DNA of 64,000 bases from Pratylenchus scribneri. Its lineage: Eukaryota > Nematoda > Chromadorea > Rhabditida > Pratylenchidae. Position numbers and translations under genes: made by a program. The notes under the pieces were generated by a model. The model saw nothing but the letters and a program-made list of their open reading frames with translations, did no database searches and was not told where the DNA came from. Shown in pieces: positions 38,352 to 50,252 of the stretch. The stretch spans positions 4,209,501-4,273,500 of the forward strand of contig JAQSEB010000010.1 in NCBI GenBank assembly GCA_030063045.1. Direction: 5' to 3'. Positions within the stretch are counted from its first letter, which is position 1, and each line of letters starts with the position of its first letter.

Positions 38352-41300
38352 TCAGAAAAAATGAACAACAATTTCGGAAATTCCGCCAATTAATGTAATT
38401 CCCCAACGCCAAAATCCAACGCCAGCATGTGGGGTGCGTCTTCGATTTGAAATAAGTGAACGAAGTTGAATCAGAGTGTCCGAATTTTGATGTTCTCCTT
38501 TAAAATAATTAAATAAATTCGGTCAATTATTTTAAACCAAACCGTGTGCATAATGTGTGGCCACTGCCAATTCCAACACTGATTTTTTGCCAATATCATC
38601 CAAAGTTAATTTTTCTTTTGCATTTTCCAATAAAATCCAAATAATTCTTTCGGTTGGCGCCTCGAAACCATAAGTCAGAAAAACAAAATACGTTGAGCGT
38701 GGTCGAATGCCATAAGTGGTTGGATTGAATGGAGTGAATGACCATTGTTTTAATTGGAATCCATTTATTGGTGAAATATGCAGTGACTAAATAATAAATA
38801 TATTATTAATTTATTTTTAATTTAATTTACCATTTTGTCGGATCCGCCACGAATGGAAAATGTCAAATTAATCATATTCCCAGGAATAAATTGTCTTTCC
38901 AGCAATTTCACTTCCAAATATTTTGGCAATTGTGGCTCAGTTGGCAAAGGGACCCAACGCGATCTAAAATAACCAAATTAAAATTAAATTTTGGTATTAA
39001 TTCACCGTTCTGGTGGAAATAATTCATGAATTGCCGTATAATAGGGAAGTTGGCAATATTCATCGGTTGTTTTTGAGCAATCCGGTTTACCCGCACCTTT
39101 TTGAATATTTTATTTGTTTAATAATTTATTTAATTGGAACCTTGTAAAAATGTATGTTCCGGCAAATCATCCACTCCTCTATAGTCCAATGCTTGTACAA
39201 AAAGTCCCGTATCCGACATTGAAATTGACCCATTGAAATTATAAATTGTCCTTTTTGCATGCTAAATTAAATATATTTAAATTATTTTATTTTTTAAAAT
39301 AAACCAATGCGATGACTCGGCGCAATCTTGGCGCTTTTTCCGAATATTTGAAGGGCACACCAACATTTGTGGTCGAAATTACCAAAAAACTGAACACCGA
39401 AATTGTGACCAAACATTTAATCATAAAATTGAGCCGGCGACTAATATAAACCAAATTATTCTTAAAATGTTTTTAAATATTATTTAATAAAATATGAAAA
39501 CAAATTACGGTGAACATAATGAAGGTGGAAGAGACCAGCAAGGAAAATGGCATCATAACCAATTCAGGGTTAATTGCATTGCCAAATCGACCCATCACCG
39601 GGACAAAGAAATCAAAAAGAAGTTGGGTATAACTGCTTATGATGACAATTAATGGAATTAGACAGCAAGATTGGACACGGAAAAGCACTTCCGGAGTTCT
39701 CTCTTTAAATTTAATATTTTTAATTGAATAATTTAAATTAAAATACTTTTGATTAGTCGAAATTGTTCCAGGAGAGTGATAACTGGATCGCGCAAAAGTG
39801 GAAAGAAAACATGCAAAAGGAAGAAGAATGAACTGGCAGCCCGAATCCAAGTGAGGAATAAAAGCACAAATGACCAAATGACAATTGTCGAATCATATTG
39901 TGCCTTTTCAGTGCCCTCAATTCGACACTAAAAATGATTTAAATTAAATATTAATATTATTTATTATTACCTTTGGAACACGGCCAGCGACGAAATTATG
40001 AAGCCAAAAAGCGGAACTCAACATTGGCCTGAAAAATTATTTAATTTTTGGGAGAGATGAGTGAGGGGTGACTCACAAAATATATAATGGAAATACCAAT
40101 TCAGGCATTGCAAACCAACTCATTGTTAAATTCAATATTCCAATTAGGAAAACAATTCCAAATCCAACAATGAACATTATTGAAAATGCCAAAAATTGAT
40201 TGCCAAAAGCAGTCCAAAGAGTGGCCAATGGGTAATGTTCATAATGGAATATTCGTAAATATAAATAAATGGCAGCAAAAATCAATGTTGAATAATTGAA
40301 AATAATTGCTGAAAAAATTTAATTTAAATTATTTATTAATTTAATTTAATATACCAATGCTCATTTCATAAAATACAGTGAACATTGCAACCACATCAAA
40401 GAAAACCCATTTGGTTCCTTCATCAAATTTTGCAGGTTGTTTCAAATATGGCGATTTAATCAATACTTTGCTTACGGCCAAAATATTCTCTCCGGATCGT
40501 TGGATTGCGCCGGACTCAATCAATTCGGGTCGATCAAATTCAGTGTGATAAACCCATCCATTTCGAATATAGGCAATATCAAAACCTAAAAATGAATTAG
40601 ATTCTAAATTTAAATGAAATATTAAACCAGAAATGCGTCCATAATCGCGGAATATTCGAAAATCAGTGTCCGATGGAATTACACCAAGTTGGAATATTTC
40701 TTGACCCATCACACTAAATTTGTATTAATTAATTCATAAATTGATTTAATTTTACCTGCAATGCGGATTTGGTGCATTATCCAAATAAGTTTTAATTAGC
40801 CAAGATTCACCAGGACCAGTCTATTTTAAAATAAATAAATTAATAAATTAATAAATTACTTGAAAAAGAAGTTCACGTCCCCCCGACCCGCACCCTTCCA
40901 AATTAATGAATGCTCGAATTGAATGACGCCAAGGATGTTCCGTAATAAATCCTAAATTATATTTATCAATCATTTCGATGAATTGTTCAAACCATGGGAG
41001 GCTTGAAGAAAATTCTCTTCAGCTAAAAATAACAAAATTATTTATAAAATTGATTTTATAGAAAAAACCTCCATTAAAGAGAAAAAGAATATCATGTTCG
41101 AGTGGAGTTTTGGAATGAGCCAAAATTTCCAAAATTTCAATCATTATTGCGCACGAAACTGCATCATCCGTAGCACCCTGGGTATCGGGCAATGTATCGA
41201 AGTGACAATTGATTAAAATTGAAAAATCCGTTGGCCCTGATTTTGGTCCAATTCTCGCAATAATATTTGTGATTTTGTGATAACAAAGAGTAAATATTGA

Positions 41301-41984
41301 GAGGAATTTCAAATCAAAGCATCCGGTGGGTCTTTGAACGTCCATTTCCTATTTAATTTACAAATATATTCAAAATTAAATCATGAAAAAAATAACCAAT
41401 CGATTGGTCCCAATTGAATCAACAATTCCTTTCAATTTCATTACTTTGTCCGTAATAATTTTGAAGGCATGAATCTAAAAATTAAACATTTTTTAAAGAT
41501 ATAACTAATAAAACCTCTAAAGCTTCAGATCCACTTGGCCTAAATTTAGAAAATAATATTTTTCACGAATTATTTGTTAACCTTGGTCCAAGATTGGTTA
41601 TTTGATTCAATGTTTGTCTTGCTCGCATTTCAGAGAATTGCTCATATTGATTTGATGGTTTTACTTCTGGCATTCGTTGATCTTGCCAAACAACTAAAAT
41701 TTATATTAAAAAATAATTTATTGGAATCAAAAGAAATACCTGCTCCATAAATAAGTGCGACCATTCCGAAAATAATCAGCCAATGTGTGAATCCGAGTTT
41801 ACCCTTTAAATTTAATTTTATTTTTAATAAATCAAATATTTAATTTAACCTCATTTTGCTCAAATCTGATATTATCAATTAACTTTTTGGCATCGTCATT
41901 ATCTTCATCCGAATTTGTTGAATTGTCCGAATTTTGTTGAATTTCACTTTGAACAACTTTCCTGGCTCTAATTTCTCCGGACAT
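38352..41984 (-). CDS. ERMP1: ERMP1-type endoplasmic reticulum M28 metallopeptidase
   Basis: An ER membrane zinc aminopeptidase-like protein (Fxna/ERMP1, M28 family). It starts at ATG 41984 with an acidic cytosolic N-terminus, then one helix ([18 protein letters not shown]). The lumenal peptidase domain has [20 protein letters not shown] (first zinc ligands H and D), [18 protein letters not shown] (catalytic and metal-binding E-E), [32 protein letters not shown] and [11 protein letters not shown] with the last histidine. All M28 zinc positions look intact. At least six membrane helices follow from about 40410 down to 39480, then a lumenal C-terminal region ending [12 protein letters not shown] splice acceptor (TTTTATAG) lies one base before the ATG with no visible donor, which suggests SL trans-splicing. 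LUC7L ends 357 bp upstream on the same strand, so the two may share an operon. Confidence 0.9.
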
Positions 41985-42341
41985 CCTATAAAATTATTTG
42001 TCAAATATTTTTGACATTTATTTAAATAAGAATGGGTAAAATACACCGGAAAAAGTAAACCATTAATTAATTAGAAATAAAATTGGTTTGAAAATTTTAT
42101 CAAATTTAATTAAGACAAATTGGAAGAAGAATATGCATAAAATGATGGATTAAATTAAATCGACCAATCATCCATTCATTCAATCAGTGAATTCAACCAT
42201 TGTTTATCAATCAATCATTTTCAATACAAATATTTCTAAAATTGGAACAAAGCATCTTTTTGAACATTTCTTCTTTTCCGGATAATTTATCAATGACGGC
42301 GGCTGAAAATTACTTTTCTTCATAAATTAGAATAAAAAGAA

Positions 42342-43926
42342 TTAATTAAACCGTTCACGGCTTGAATCTCGACGAGAAGATTTGCGATCGCGTGATCGAG
42401 AGCGGCGGCGATCTTTACGCGAGCGGCTTCGTGAACGCGAACGGCTAAAATAGATGAAATTAATTTTTGTCTAAATAATTTTTAATTGGTCATTTAAATG
42501 AGTAAAATATTATTTTAAAGGATATATTTTAATATGTAATACTCATTATTATTATTACTCCCAACCAATCTTATAATAATTTACCTTCGACGCTTTCGTT
42601 CACGAGATCGGCTTCTCTCTCGACTTTTGCTTTTTCCTCGTTCACGGCGTCGATCGCCACGTTCCTTTTCCTCTGCCTTCTTCTTTTCCGCCTTTCGCTC
42701 CTCTATTGTTTTCTAAAATTTATTTTACTGTAAAAATCAAAATGAGATTTGAGAAAACCTTCAAATCGTCATATCTTTCGCGAATCTCCACCATCCCTAA
42801 ATGCATTTTCCCTCCATAATGGTCTTGAAGCCGACTAAACCATAATAATAAATTATATTAAAAATTAAAATAACCTTTCATGGTCCATAATATTCAACTG
42901 GGCACTACATGCTGAAATAATAATAATTTATTTTTAAATATAAATTCCATTAACCTTCACAAACACGTAAACGTTGTACCACAGTTGACGGATTGGATGT
43001 TTTCATCTCACTCTGCAAAATAATCATCAATTATTTATTTATAATAAACTAATAAATTACATCAAGTTCTCGCTTTTTCTTCTTCAATTCATCAACTTTC
43101 TTGGACAATTCAATCGACTCATTTATTCGTCCTTCATTCCCCAAAGCCTCTACTTGAACCAAAGCTGTCCCGATTTGCTCATTGAGTTCGAATATCTTTT
43201 GTGTCTGTTTAAAATAATAATAATCAAAAAAACTTAAATAATAATCCTTCTAACCCGTTGTTGTTCATTAATGTCCATATTTTGTTCTGCATCTCGTTTG
43301 ACTTTTTCTTGTAGTCGACGAATTTCATGATCAACCGAACGGATCGCATCTTCGAGCTCTTCGAATGCCTGAATTTTTTAAATTAGTTAAATAATTTTTT
43401 TCTATTCAACGACATACACAAAAATGTTATTGAAGGAATTTTTGTTTTAATCCGATGGTGGCCACAACGGCTCTGTTATCGCTATAAAAGACCAACCATC
43501 ATAATACGATCCCGAATTTTTTTTGTGATAATATAATAAATTGCTACTCATCAGTCATTTTTTGAAAAAATATAGGATTCTATTCATATCTACTTATACC
43601 TACAATATATTTTCTTAATAAAAGTTTCACCTCGACGTCATAGAATAGGTCCTTCTTTTCCTGTGCTTTATTGTACTCGCCTTTATGCGCCGGTTCATGC
43701 ATTTTTCGGCAGGTCATCAATGATTCCAGACGGGTATCAGATAATAAATCTCTAGGACAACAGCCAAGCAAGTATGAACGGCAAACCGAATGATGGTCAA
43801 ATGGCGGCAATTTTCGTCCCTCTTCTTCAGCACGTTGCTGACCCATAAGCTAAAGAAAAACTCAACAATTACATTATTTTATTTTGGAATAACCTGGGCA
43901 ATCATTTCCCTCATGACATCTGTCAT
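42342..43926 (-). CDS. LUC7L: LUC7-like U1 snRNP-associated splicing factor
   Basis: A nuclear protein of the LUC7 family that helps U1 snRNP choose 5' splice sites. It starts MTDVMREMIAQ at 43926. The first zinc finger is in VCRSYLLGCCPRDLL and LMTCRKMHEPAHK (43815-43690). A coiled coil follows (AFEELEDAIRSVDHEIRRLQ, RTQKIFELNEQIGTALVQVE, SKKVDELKKKKRELDSEM). The second zinc-finger region is RVCEACSAQLNIMDHESRLQ and DHYGGKMHLGMVEIRERYDD. The C-terminus is an RS/RE-rich tail (SRERSRSRERKRRR, DRRRSRSRDRKSSRRDSS), ending at 42342. About eight short exons. The intron at about 43380-43632 is unusually long for this gene. It is divergent from RAD17 and possibly heads an operon with ERMP1. Confidence 0.92.
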
Positions 43927-44497
43927 TTTTGCTGCTTATGATGATGAGAAGTTCCGATAAAAAATATTGTATTATTTTTATTATTGTTTTTTAACAATCT
44001 GAATTTATTTGTACCATGAAACATGAATGATTTGATTTTTAAGTTTTAAGGGAGGAGAATAAGATAAAGAAGATAAGTTAATAATAATTTAATTTGTTAT
44101 TTTAGTTTTTGGACTTTCTGCAAGTGTAATAAGTCATTTTTCGATTCATTTAAAGCTATCATGTCATGGTACATACTCTGCTGTGCTGCTGATGCTGATA
44201 GATAAATTAGCTTTAGCTCCCTTCCTTTTTCCCGAAATTTTACCTAGTAAATAAGTTTATAAAAATAAAAATAGTGAAGCAGTGAATGCCAAAAAATTAA
44301 TTATACTTCGGTTTTTTCAAATTCAAAAATTTTTTATTTGAAACCATAATAAAAAAGAAAAAACGTTTAACTTGTTGAGCTTGATTGATTTAGTATTTCT
44401 AGATTCTAGCAAATGTGAAATGACCAACGATCGACACTTCTTTTTTTATTGTATTTTTTTATAATTTTTATATTTTTTTAAGGAGCTATATTGAAAA
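43927..44497. promoter_or_regulatory. Divergent promoter region between LUC7L and RAD17
   Basis: About 570 AT-rich bases separate two divergent starts. A TTTTTTTAAG-type stretch before the RAD17 ATG (44474-44482) could be a trans-splice acceptor. No other gene seen. Confidence 0.4.
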
Positions 44498-46639
44498 ATG
44501 CCTTCTCAAATAAAAAAGCCATATAAAAGAAAGAAGACAAACAACGATGATAATGCCGAAAAAGACCTATATTCAGATGTACTTCTCACTCCTAAACATG
44601 AAATGGAGCTCACAATTCATCCTAAGAAGCTCGCTGAGGCAAGTTTCTTAAACTTAACTCTAAATTCAATGGAAATTTAGTTAAAGCAATGGCTACGTGC
44701 AAAAATGGGATTCTATAGGGTAAGAATATTAAAAAAAAGAATATTTCAATGAAATTTTAACAATAGGGGAATAAAACCTTATTGCTTACTGGTCCAAGTG
44801 GTTCAGGGAAGAGGACTGCAATCAAGGTTCTTTGCATTGAATTGGGAATTGAACTTTGCGAATGGGACTGGGCAGATGAATACTCATTGGATGGAAATGA
44901 AGATAATATCAAAAATACTTCATCATTTAACAACTTTGTTCAATTCCTTGGAGATACGGAATTTTGTTCTATTCAAAGAATGTCTGTAAAGCACCGTTTA
45001 CTTCTAATTGGCCAATTACCAGGAGCATTCATTCGGTTAGTGCCCTTATTTTGTGTTAAAAATAATAAAATCTTTAATTTTTCATAGAGATCCAAAATAT
45101 TTGCATCAAATTTTATCCGATGTTGTTCCTCGTTCCCGATGTATAATTGTCTTTATTTTACCGAATATTGATTCTTGCTGGGAACTAAATCCAAATCGAC
45201 TGTGAGTTCATTTAAATATTTTCAACATTATTTTAAAGATTTCCACAATCTGTGGTTGATTCACTTGGTATCACTCATATCAAATTTAATGCTGTATGTA
45301 CAACTCAAATGCAAGCGGCCATCAAAAGAGCTTCACTAAAACTGAATATTAAATTAAATGACGAAAATATCGTTGATATTGTCAAATCATCATTCGGTAA
45401 TTCATTCATTAAATTTAAAAATAATAAAACCAAATTAAGGTGATATAAGGCGTGCGATGAATACAATTTCGCTAATTTCCCATAGAAAATCAGCTGAAAA
45501 AGTCCGAAATGTTAAAAGGTCATTAGCCATAGAACAATCTTGTTTAAAAAATTCTTCTCCAATTGGAATGAATCTTCAAATTCAAAGTCATCTTGAACAA
45601 TTCCATTTTATCGGGAAAATTATTTATGCAAAAAGAATGGAAAATGCGGATGCAAAATGGTTGAAAATGGAAAGTCGATTGGATCCTTCAATTCAAGCCA
45701 GCCATTCTCGTCCATTTCCTCCAAAAGAAAATGTGGACCATCTCATAGATAGCTCACCAATTTCAGCACCACTGGTTTGTTAATAATTTTTAATTATATA
45801 GGAAAGGAGGAATGATTTTGCCTTTTTATCGATATTATAAAATAAAATAAAATCACATTTAATTTAATATTGCAGTTAATCAGCTATATTTTTGAACATG
45901 AACCAAATTTTGCGAATTCTATAAAGGCAGCTTCTCAAATTTCTTCAATGGCGGCCAATTTGGATGTAATGATTAATGCAAATTATGAACAAAAATATAC
46001 AATGGAAAAATATTCATTGGATGTGAGTTTCATTTATTTAATTTTATTAAATAAAAAATAATTTAGTTGATAATACGTTCAACAATATTCCACAATTATC
46101 GCTCAAATACTCCAAGTGAGTTCATTTTAATTAAAACTAATTAATTTTAATTAATAATAAATTTAGTAAAAAAACAACGTTTTTATCAATTCGATAAACC
46201 AAAAATGCGCGATATAGATTTGAAAAGAATGGAAAACCAAAATCGAATTATTGAAGTTTATCCGGCTAGCAGACCAACCCAAATGGCCACATTGTTTGAA
46301 AAAAGGGGATAAAATATAAACTTAATTATTTTAAGATTATTGCCGACAATTTCACGAATTCCTTCAATTCCCATCAGCAGAAGTCAATTTGATTTGCTCA
46401 ATGGAATCAGCCTATTTCCTAATCACAAATTATTATCAAATCGACAATTGAATGGCCCTCCTTTACGGCATTCTCCAATTGACCCAGAAACAAATTCGCA
46501 ATTGGCTTCACTCAATGAAGAAGATGCATCCCATTCCCCAAATACTTCGTTCTATTCAATTTCATCTCAACAAAGCGATGAATTCAACAAAGAAGATGAT
46601 GGATTTAATTATGAAATTGAAGAGATTGAGGATGATTAA
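44498..46639 (+). CDS. RAD17: RAD17-type checkpoint clamp loader with degenerate ATPase motifs
   Basis: The large subunit of the RAD17-RFC complex that loads the 9-1-1 clamp at DNA damage. The first exon (MPSQIKKPYKRKKTNNDD, then KHEMELTIHPKKLAE) matches the DLWVDKYxP-to-ELAVHKKK entry of the family. At 44766 Walker A reads LLLTGPSGSGKRTAIKVL: the lysine is kept but the following Thr/Ser is Arg. The ELGIELCEWDW segment matches the family's EW motif. Walker B, near 44998, reads HRLLLIGQLPGAFIRDP, where the family has an acidic ED or EE pair before LP. The sensor and lid region SSFGDIRRAMNTISL is intact. The C-terminal exon ends in a strongly acidic DDGFNYEIEEIEDD, like the 9-1-1-contact tail of other RAD17 proteins. 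The junction near 46289 fits donor GTTTGA and acceptor TTTAAG. Identity is firm; nucleotide hydrolysis is doubtful. Confidence 0.85.
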
Positions 46640-47259
46640 TTGAACTATTAATTCCCCAAAGGACTTGTTTAAAAATTTAAATTAAATTTATTTCTAAATA
46701 CCAAATTGAGCTTAAATAAATGTCGATACTTATTTGTTGGGTCAAATAATTTTGAGAAGTTAATAATTCATTCATACTGTGCAAACAATCTTCTCTCATT
46801 CCTCCATCCATGTCCATGACATAAAAAGGACTACAAGTCCATACGCAATTGGTCATCCATCCATCCACTCATTCTTGACAAATACAAAGAGGGAATTGAG
46901 AAGGAATCGATTCTTGTGTTGGTGGTCAGCACAAAAACTGTGAAAAAAATGTCCATATTCCCTCAACCATCATACAATAATGTGTGCGCACTTTCCCTTC
47001 AATCTTAGCATTTTCGGCCATAACATTTCCATTCCCTACACAACCGGATTTGATTCATCCTTGATGATTCTGAGAGTCCGCTAACGGCCCCAGAGTCTCG
47101 ATCACCGACCGGTCCTTCATTCCAGCTTTTCTATTATTTCTTAGCCTTGCCTTTCCTATTTACTTTTTCCCTTTTTCTTTATTCATTATTTCATTAAATT
47201 ATCATTAGATTTGATTACAGTGAATAAAGTTTCCTCAAATTAATTTAAGATAAGCGAGG
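46640..47259. other. Intergenic region between RAD17 and PLPPR-like
   Basis: About 620 bases between two plus-strand genes. A mixed-composition block at 46900-47110 (for example CTAACGGCCCCAGAGTCTCG) stands out against AT-rich flanks and may be a non-coding first exon or promoter of the PLPPR-like gene. No ORF supported. Confidence 0.4.
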
Positions 47260-49110
47260 ATGACAAAAGTTCATTCTGAACAATTTGGGTCAAATAGCCA
47301 TTTAGGCATGGTTTCCGACTCTATCAGTGCCAATAAATATCAAATTAATTATTTCCTTCTGCCAAATTTCATTATCCATACGGTCGGCATTGCAGCCCTT
47401 TGGGCACTTTGGTATTATCTCAGGTAAAAAGGATTTAATTTAATTCGTCTATACATTCATCTTCAGATTCACAAATGTCTTCCCCTATCATCATCGTGTT
47501 TTTTACTGCAGAGATGTAAATTTGTTTAAACCAAATTTCAATCCAGAGGATTTTGAGGTGAATTTTCCATTAATTGTTTAAAATTTAAATTCATTTAAGG
47601 TTTATATTTCGTATCCGCTATTATATGTCCTGGCTTTTACTATACCTCCAATAATTGTAACCAAAAATTTCAAAAATATTTAATATACCCTATCTTAGAT
47701 GCTCATTGGCGAAGTCATGTTTTGGTGAGTAATTTTAATTTCCATTTATTTTATGAACATAATTTTTAAGGCTTTTCTCAACCAAACCCAGAAAAGGTAT
47801 AAAATTATTATTTTATTTTTAATTCAATTATTTTAGTTGTCTACGCAACTTGCGGTGAATGTAAGATTGCGTTGTTTACTCGTCGAATATTTCGTTTCAT
47901 TTGTAAGTAAATAAACATTAGGATATATCTAAATATTATTTTTTCCCTCAAGCTGTATTCATATTTGGGGCATTAGTCACACAAATTTTTGTTGATACAA
48001 TCAAGGCAAGAAACAATTAAATGAGATTAAATAATTAAAATTCAGTTGATGACCGGCTATCAACGTCCATATTTTCTTTCAATATGCAATGTTTCTTTAC
48101 CGTAAATGAATCCTCCTTTTTATGGAAATTATTGTTAAATTTAGTGCTTGCACGGCTCCATTGGAGCATTCTCCATCACCTTCACCACATTTGGCTTGTA
48201 ATTACAGGAATGCCGATGGTAATTTAATGTTTACATCAAATATTATTATTATTCTTTTTAGAACTGCGATATGCTTGGCTAACATTTCCATCCCTTCATG
48301 CTGCTTTTTCCAGTTATTCTGCATGTTTTGCATCGGTAAAATTTATTACTTTTTATATTTAATTCCCTTTAAAATTCCAGTGTTATATTTATTATATGAT
48401 AAATTTACGTGGGGCTCCATTGTTAAGACCAATGGTGAAAATTTAATAAAATTAAATAGACGCAATTTTTAAGTTAATTTTTGGCCTGATCGGAATGGCA
48501 ATTGTTGATTCTTTTTCACGGATTAATGGTTACAAAAATCATTGGCGGTAAAATCCAATTAAAAATAGAATAATTTTGTTTAATTCAGTGATATTTGGAT
48601 TGGCTGGATAATTGGCTTTACAATTGCATATTTCTTGGTTCATTATTATACCACCTAATTTAAAGTAATTATTTTCATAATTTTAGTGCCACTGTGTTTT
48701 ATGCTTCCAAGAAGTTTATCATACGCTTTGCCGGATGGCCGCAGCCATGCCTCAACCCGAATCTGAACCATTGCCTCCGCCCTTTTTCTCTTGGTTTCGG
48801 CTACCTCGTGTCCGTGCTCCTTCCATCAAAGAAGAATATGTGTAAGCCAAAAAAGCCAAAAATTTATTTTTATACTTTTTCAGTGTTTATGAGGAAGATG
48901 TGCCAATGGCAAGTCCCACAACTAATCGACAACGAAGAAATCGCGATCGAACATATGAAGTCACGGTAGGATAAAATAAAACAAAAATCTTCTCATGTTA
49001 CCATTTTTCAGACTACCACAGAGTCATTCCATCGAACAATTGTCCCACCCGGAAATGAGCCAAGGAATAAGAATACAAATGGAGGAAGTGGATATGCGGC
49101 CCCATATTGA
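47260..49110 (+). CDS. Phospholipid phosphatase-related (PLPPR-like) membrane protein
   Basis: A six-helix PAP2-superfamily protein of the plasma membrane, close to the PLPPR group (catalytically inactive relatives of lipid phosphate phosphatases). It starts at 47260. Exons give FFLPNFIIHTVGIAALWALW in the first helix region, TNVFPYHHRVFYCRD, YPLLYVLAFTIPPIIMLIGE and VFIFGALVTQIFVDTIK. The motif equivalents are C1 KLMTGYQRPYFLSIC (KX6RP kept), C2 TFPSLHAAFSSYSA (PSGH becomes PSLH) and C3 SFSRINGYKNHWRD (the first histidine of the SRX5H motif is N). TGYQxPYFL is typical of PLPPRs. The cytosolic tail contains PRVRAPSIKEEYV and a Thr-rich RTYEVTTTTESFHRT, and ends at 49110. The intron at 48006-48045 starts with GC. 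The role in this worm is unknown. Confidence 0.85.
48006..48045 (+). other. GC-AG intron in the PLPPR-like gene
   Basis: The exon ending GATACAATCAAG is followed by GCAAGA, and the 40-base intron ends TTCAG before TTGATGACC. This join is required for the C1 motif (K then LMTGYQRP). AAG/GCAAGA fits the usual consensus of rare GC-AG introns. Confidence 0.75.
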
Positions 49111-49225
49111 ATTACTTTATTTACTTTTTTTTGTACACATTTTTTATATAGGTTTACACTTTATTCAAAAATAAATGTACTCAAATCAGAATTGTCTCGT
49201 TTTGGAGTGTATTTTAATTTTATCA

Positions 49226-50108
49226 TCAGAACAGTGATTCCATATTTCCTCTTTGAGTTGCGCCAAATGCCTGGGTATTTCGACGGGAAGAAATGTCCAA
49301 TGCGTTACGTGAAGTACTCGCCCCAGCAGAAGTCGATGAAGGAAGTTGCTTCAGTCCCTTTAAATAAATTTCATTAATTTGAATTGAATGATCTTCTTTA
49401 CCTTCATATTTTTGGCATTTGCTTTCACATTGAAATTCTTCCATTTATTCTTTTCAACTTCCTTTTGTTCGTCCAAATTCTTTCGTCTTTGTTCTTTCTT
49501 CTGTGCCCTTGCCTTTCGACGTTCTCTTTCCAAATGCCATTCCTTTTTCGGACCACCTTGTTTGTTTGTTTGAAATATGTATTTTTTCTTCTCTTCAACT
49601 GGAGCCAAGGACAAATCAGCCAATCGAACCATATCCTTCTTTCCGGTATCTATCAAAAATATAAAATTTATTTGGCTTTTAATTTGCATGCAAACTCGAG
49701 AATGTGATGGCCACTTTATCCTGTGAAATTCCATCAATCACGGCCAAATGTTTTTGTCCACTTTTTGTTGATGCCAAACAGCGATCGCCAACCTAAATTT
49801 TATTTATACAAATTATTTTTTATAAACATTTTTCATATTTTCACCTTCCAAACAATTCTTTCCGATTTTGTTGATGTCGAAATTGTATCAACATTTGGAG
49901 GAACATCCACACCAATTAATTCTTGTTGGAGTTGAATTATTTCATTGAGATCAACTTTCAATTTTAACAACTCTTCGTTTTCCGGTTCGGCAATTAATGC
50001 GGCTTCGACCTTTTAAGAAATGAATTTTAGACATTTTATTTGATAATTTGTTACCTGCTGAAGTTGTATTTTGTAATTTTCTAGCTCATTGGCTGATGAA
50101 GAACTCAT
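49226..50108 (-). CDS. SMNDC1: SMNDC1/SPF30-type Tudor splicing factor
   Basis: A nuclear Tudor-domain protein needed to bring the U4/U6.U5 tri-snRNP into the spliceosome. It starts MSSSSANELENYKIQLQQVE at 50108, followed by EAALIAEPENEELLKLKVDL, which matches the SPF30 N-terminus (YKAQLQQVEAAL). The Tudor domain begins VWKVGDRCLASTKSGQKHLA and continues VIDGISQDKVAITF, then MVRLADLSLAP. A basic coiled region follows (KKEWHLERERRKARAQKKEQ, NKWKNFNVKANAKNMKG), as in the human protein, and the C-terminus is divergent (GNMESLF). USP39 ends 144 bp upstream on the same strand, with a TTTATTTAG acceptor 9 bases before this ATG. The first, third and following introns are 45-55 nt. Confidence 0.92.
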
Positions 50109-50117
50109 CTTCTTAAT

Positions 50118-50130
50118 CTAAATAAAAAAT
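50118..50130 (-). promoter_or_regulatory. Probable SL trans-splice acceptor of SMNDC1
   Basis: The minus strand reads TTTTTTATTTAG, then ATTAAGAAG, then the ATG. No donor or exon is visible in the 144 bases between the USP39 stop and this site, so a spliced-leader acceptor in an operon is the simplest reading. Confidence 0.55.
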
Positions 50131-50252
50131 AAAAATGATTTAAAATTATTAATTTAAATAAATAGAATTGTTTTGTGATTACAATGTTTGCAATAAATAT
50201 TTTGAATTTAAATTGTTCATTTTATCGTGAAAATATAAAATTATTAAAATCA

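Noticed and set aside
45230..45450. RAD17 as a pseudogene because of its damaged Walker motifs
   Set aside because: All exons stay open, the splice sites are intact, and other conserved regions such as SSFGDIRRAMNTISL and the acidic tail are kept, so loss of ATPase function in a working gene is more likely.
46289..46336. Apparent non-canonical splice donor or premature stop near the end of RAD17 (LFEKRG then stop)
   Set aside because: A canonical GT donor (GTTTGA) 16 bases earlier joined to the TTTAAG acceptor keeps the frame into the acidic C-terminal exon, so neither a frameshift nor an unusual intron is needed.
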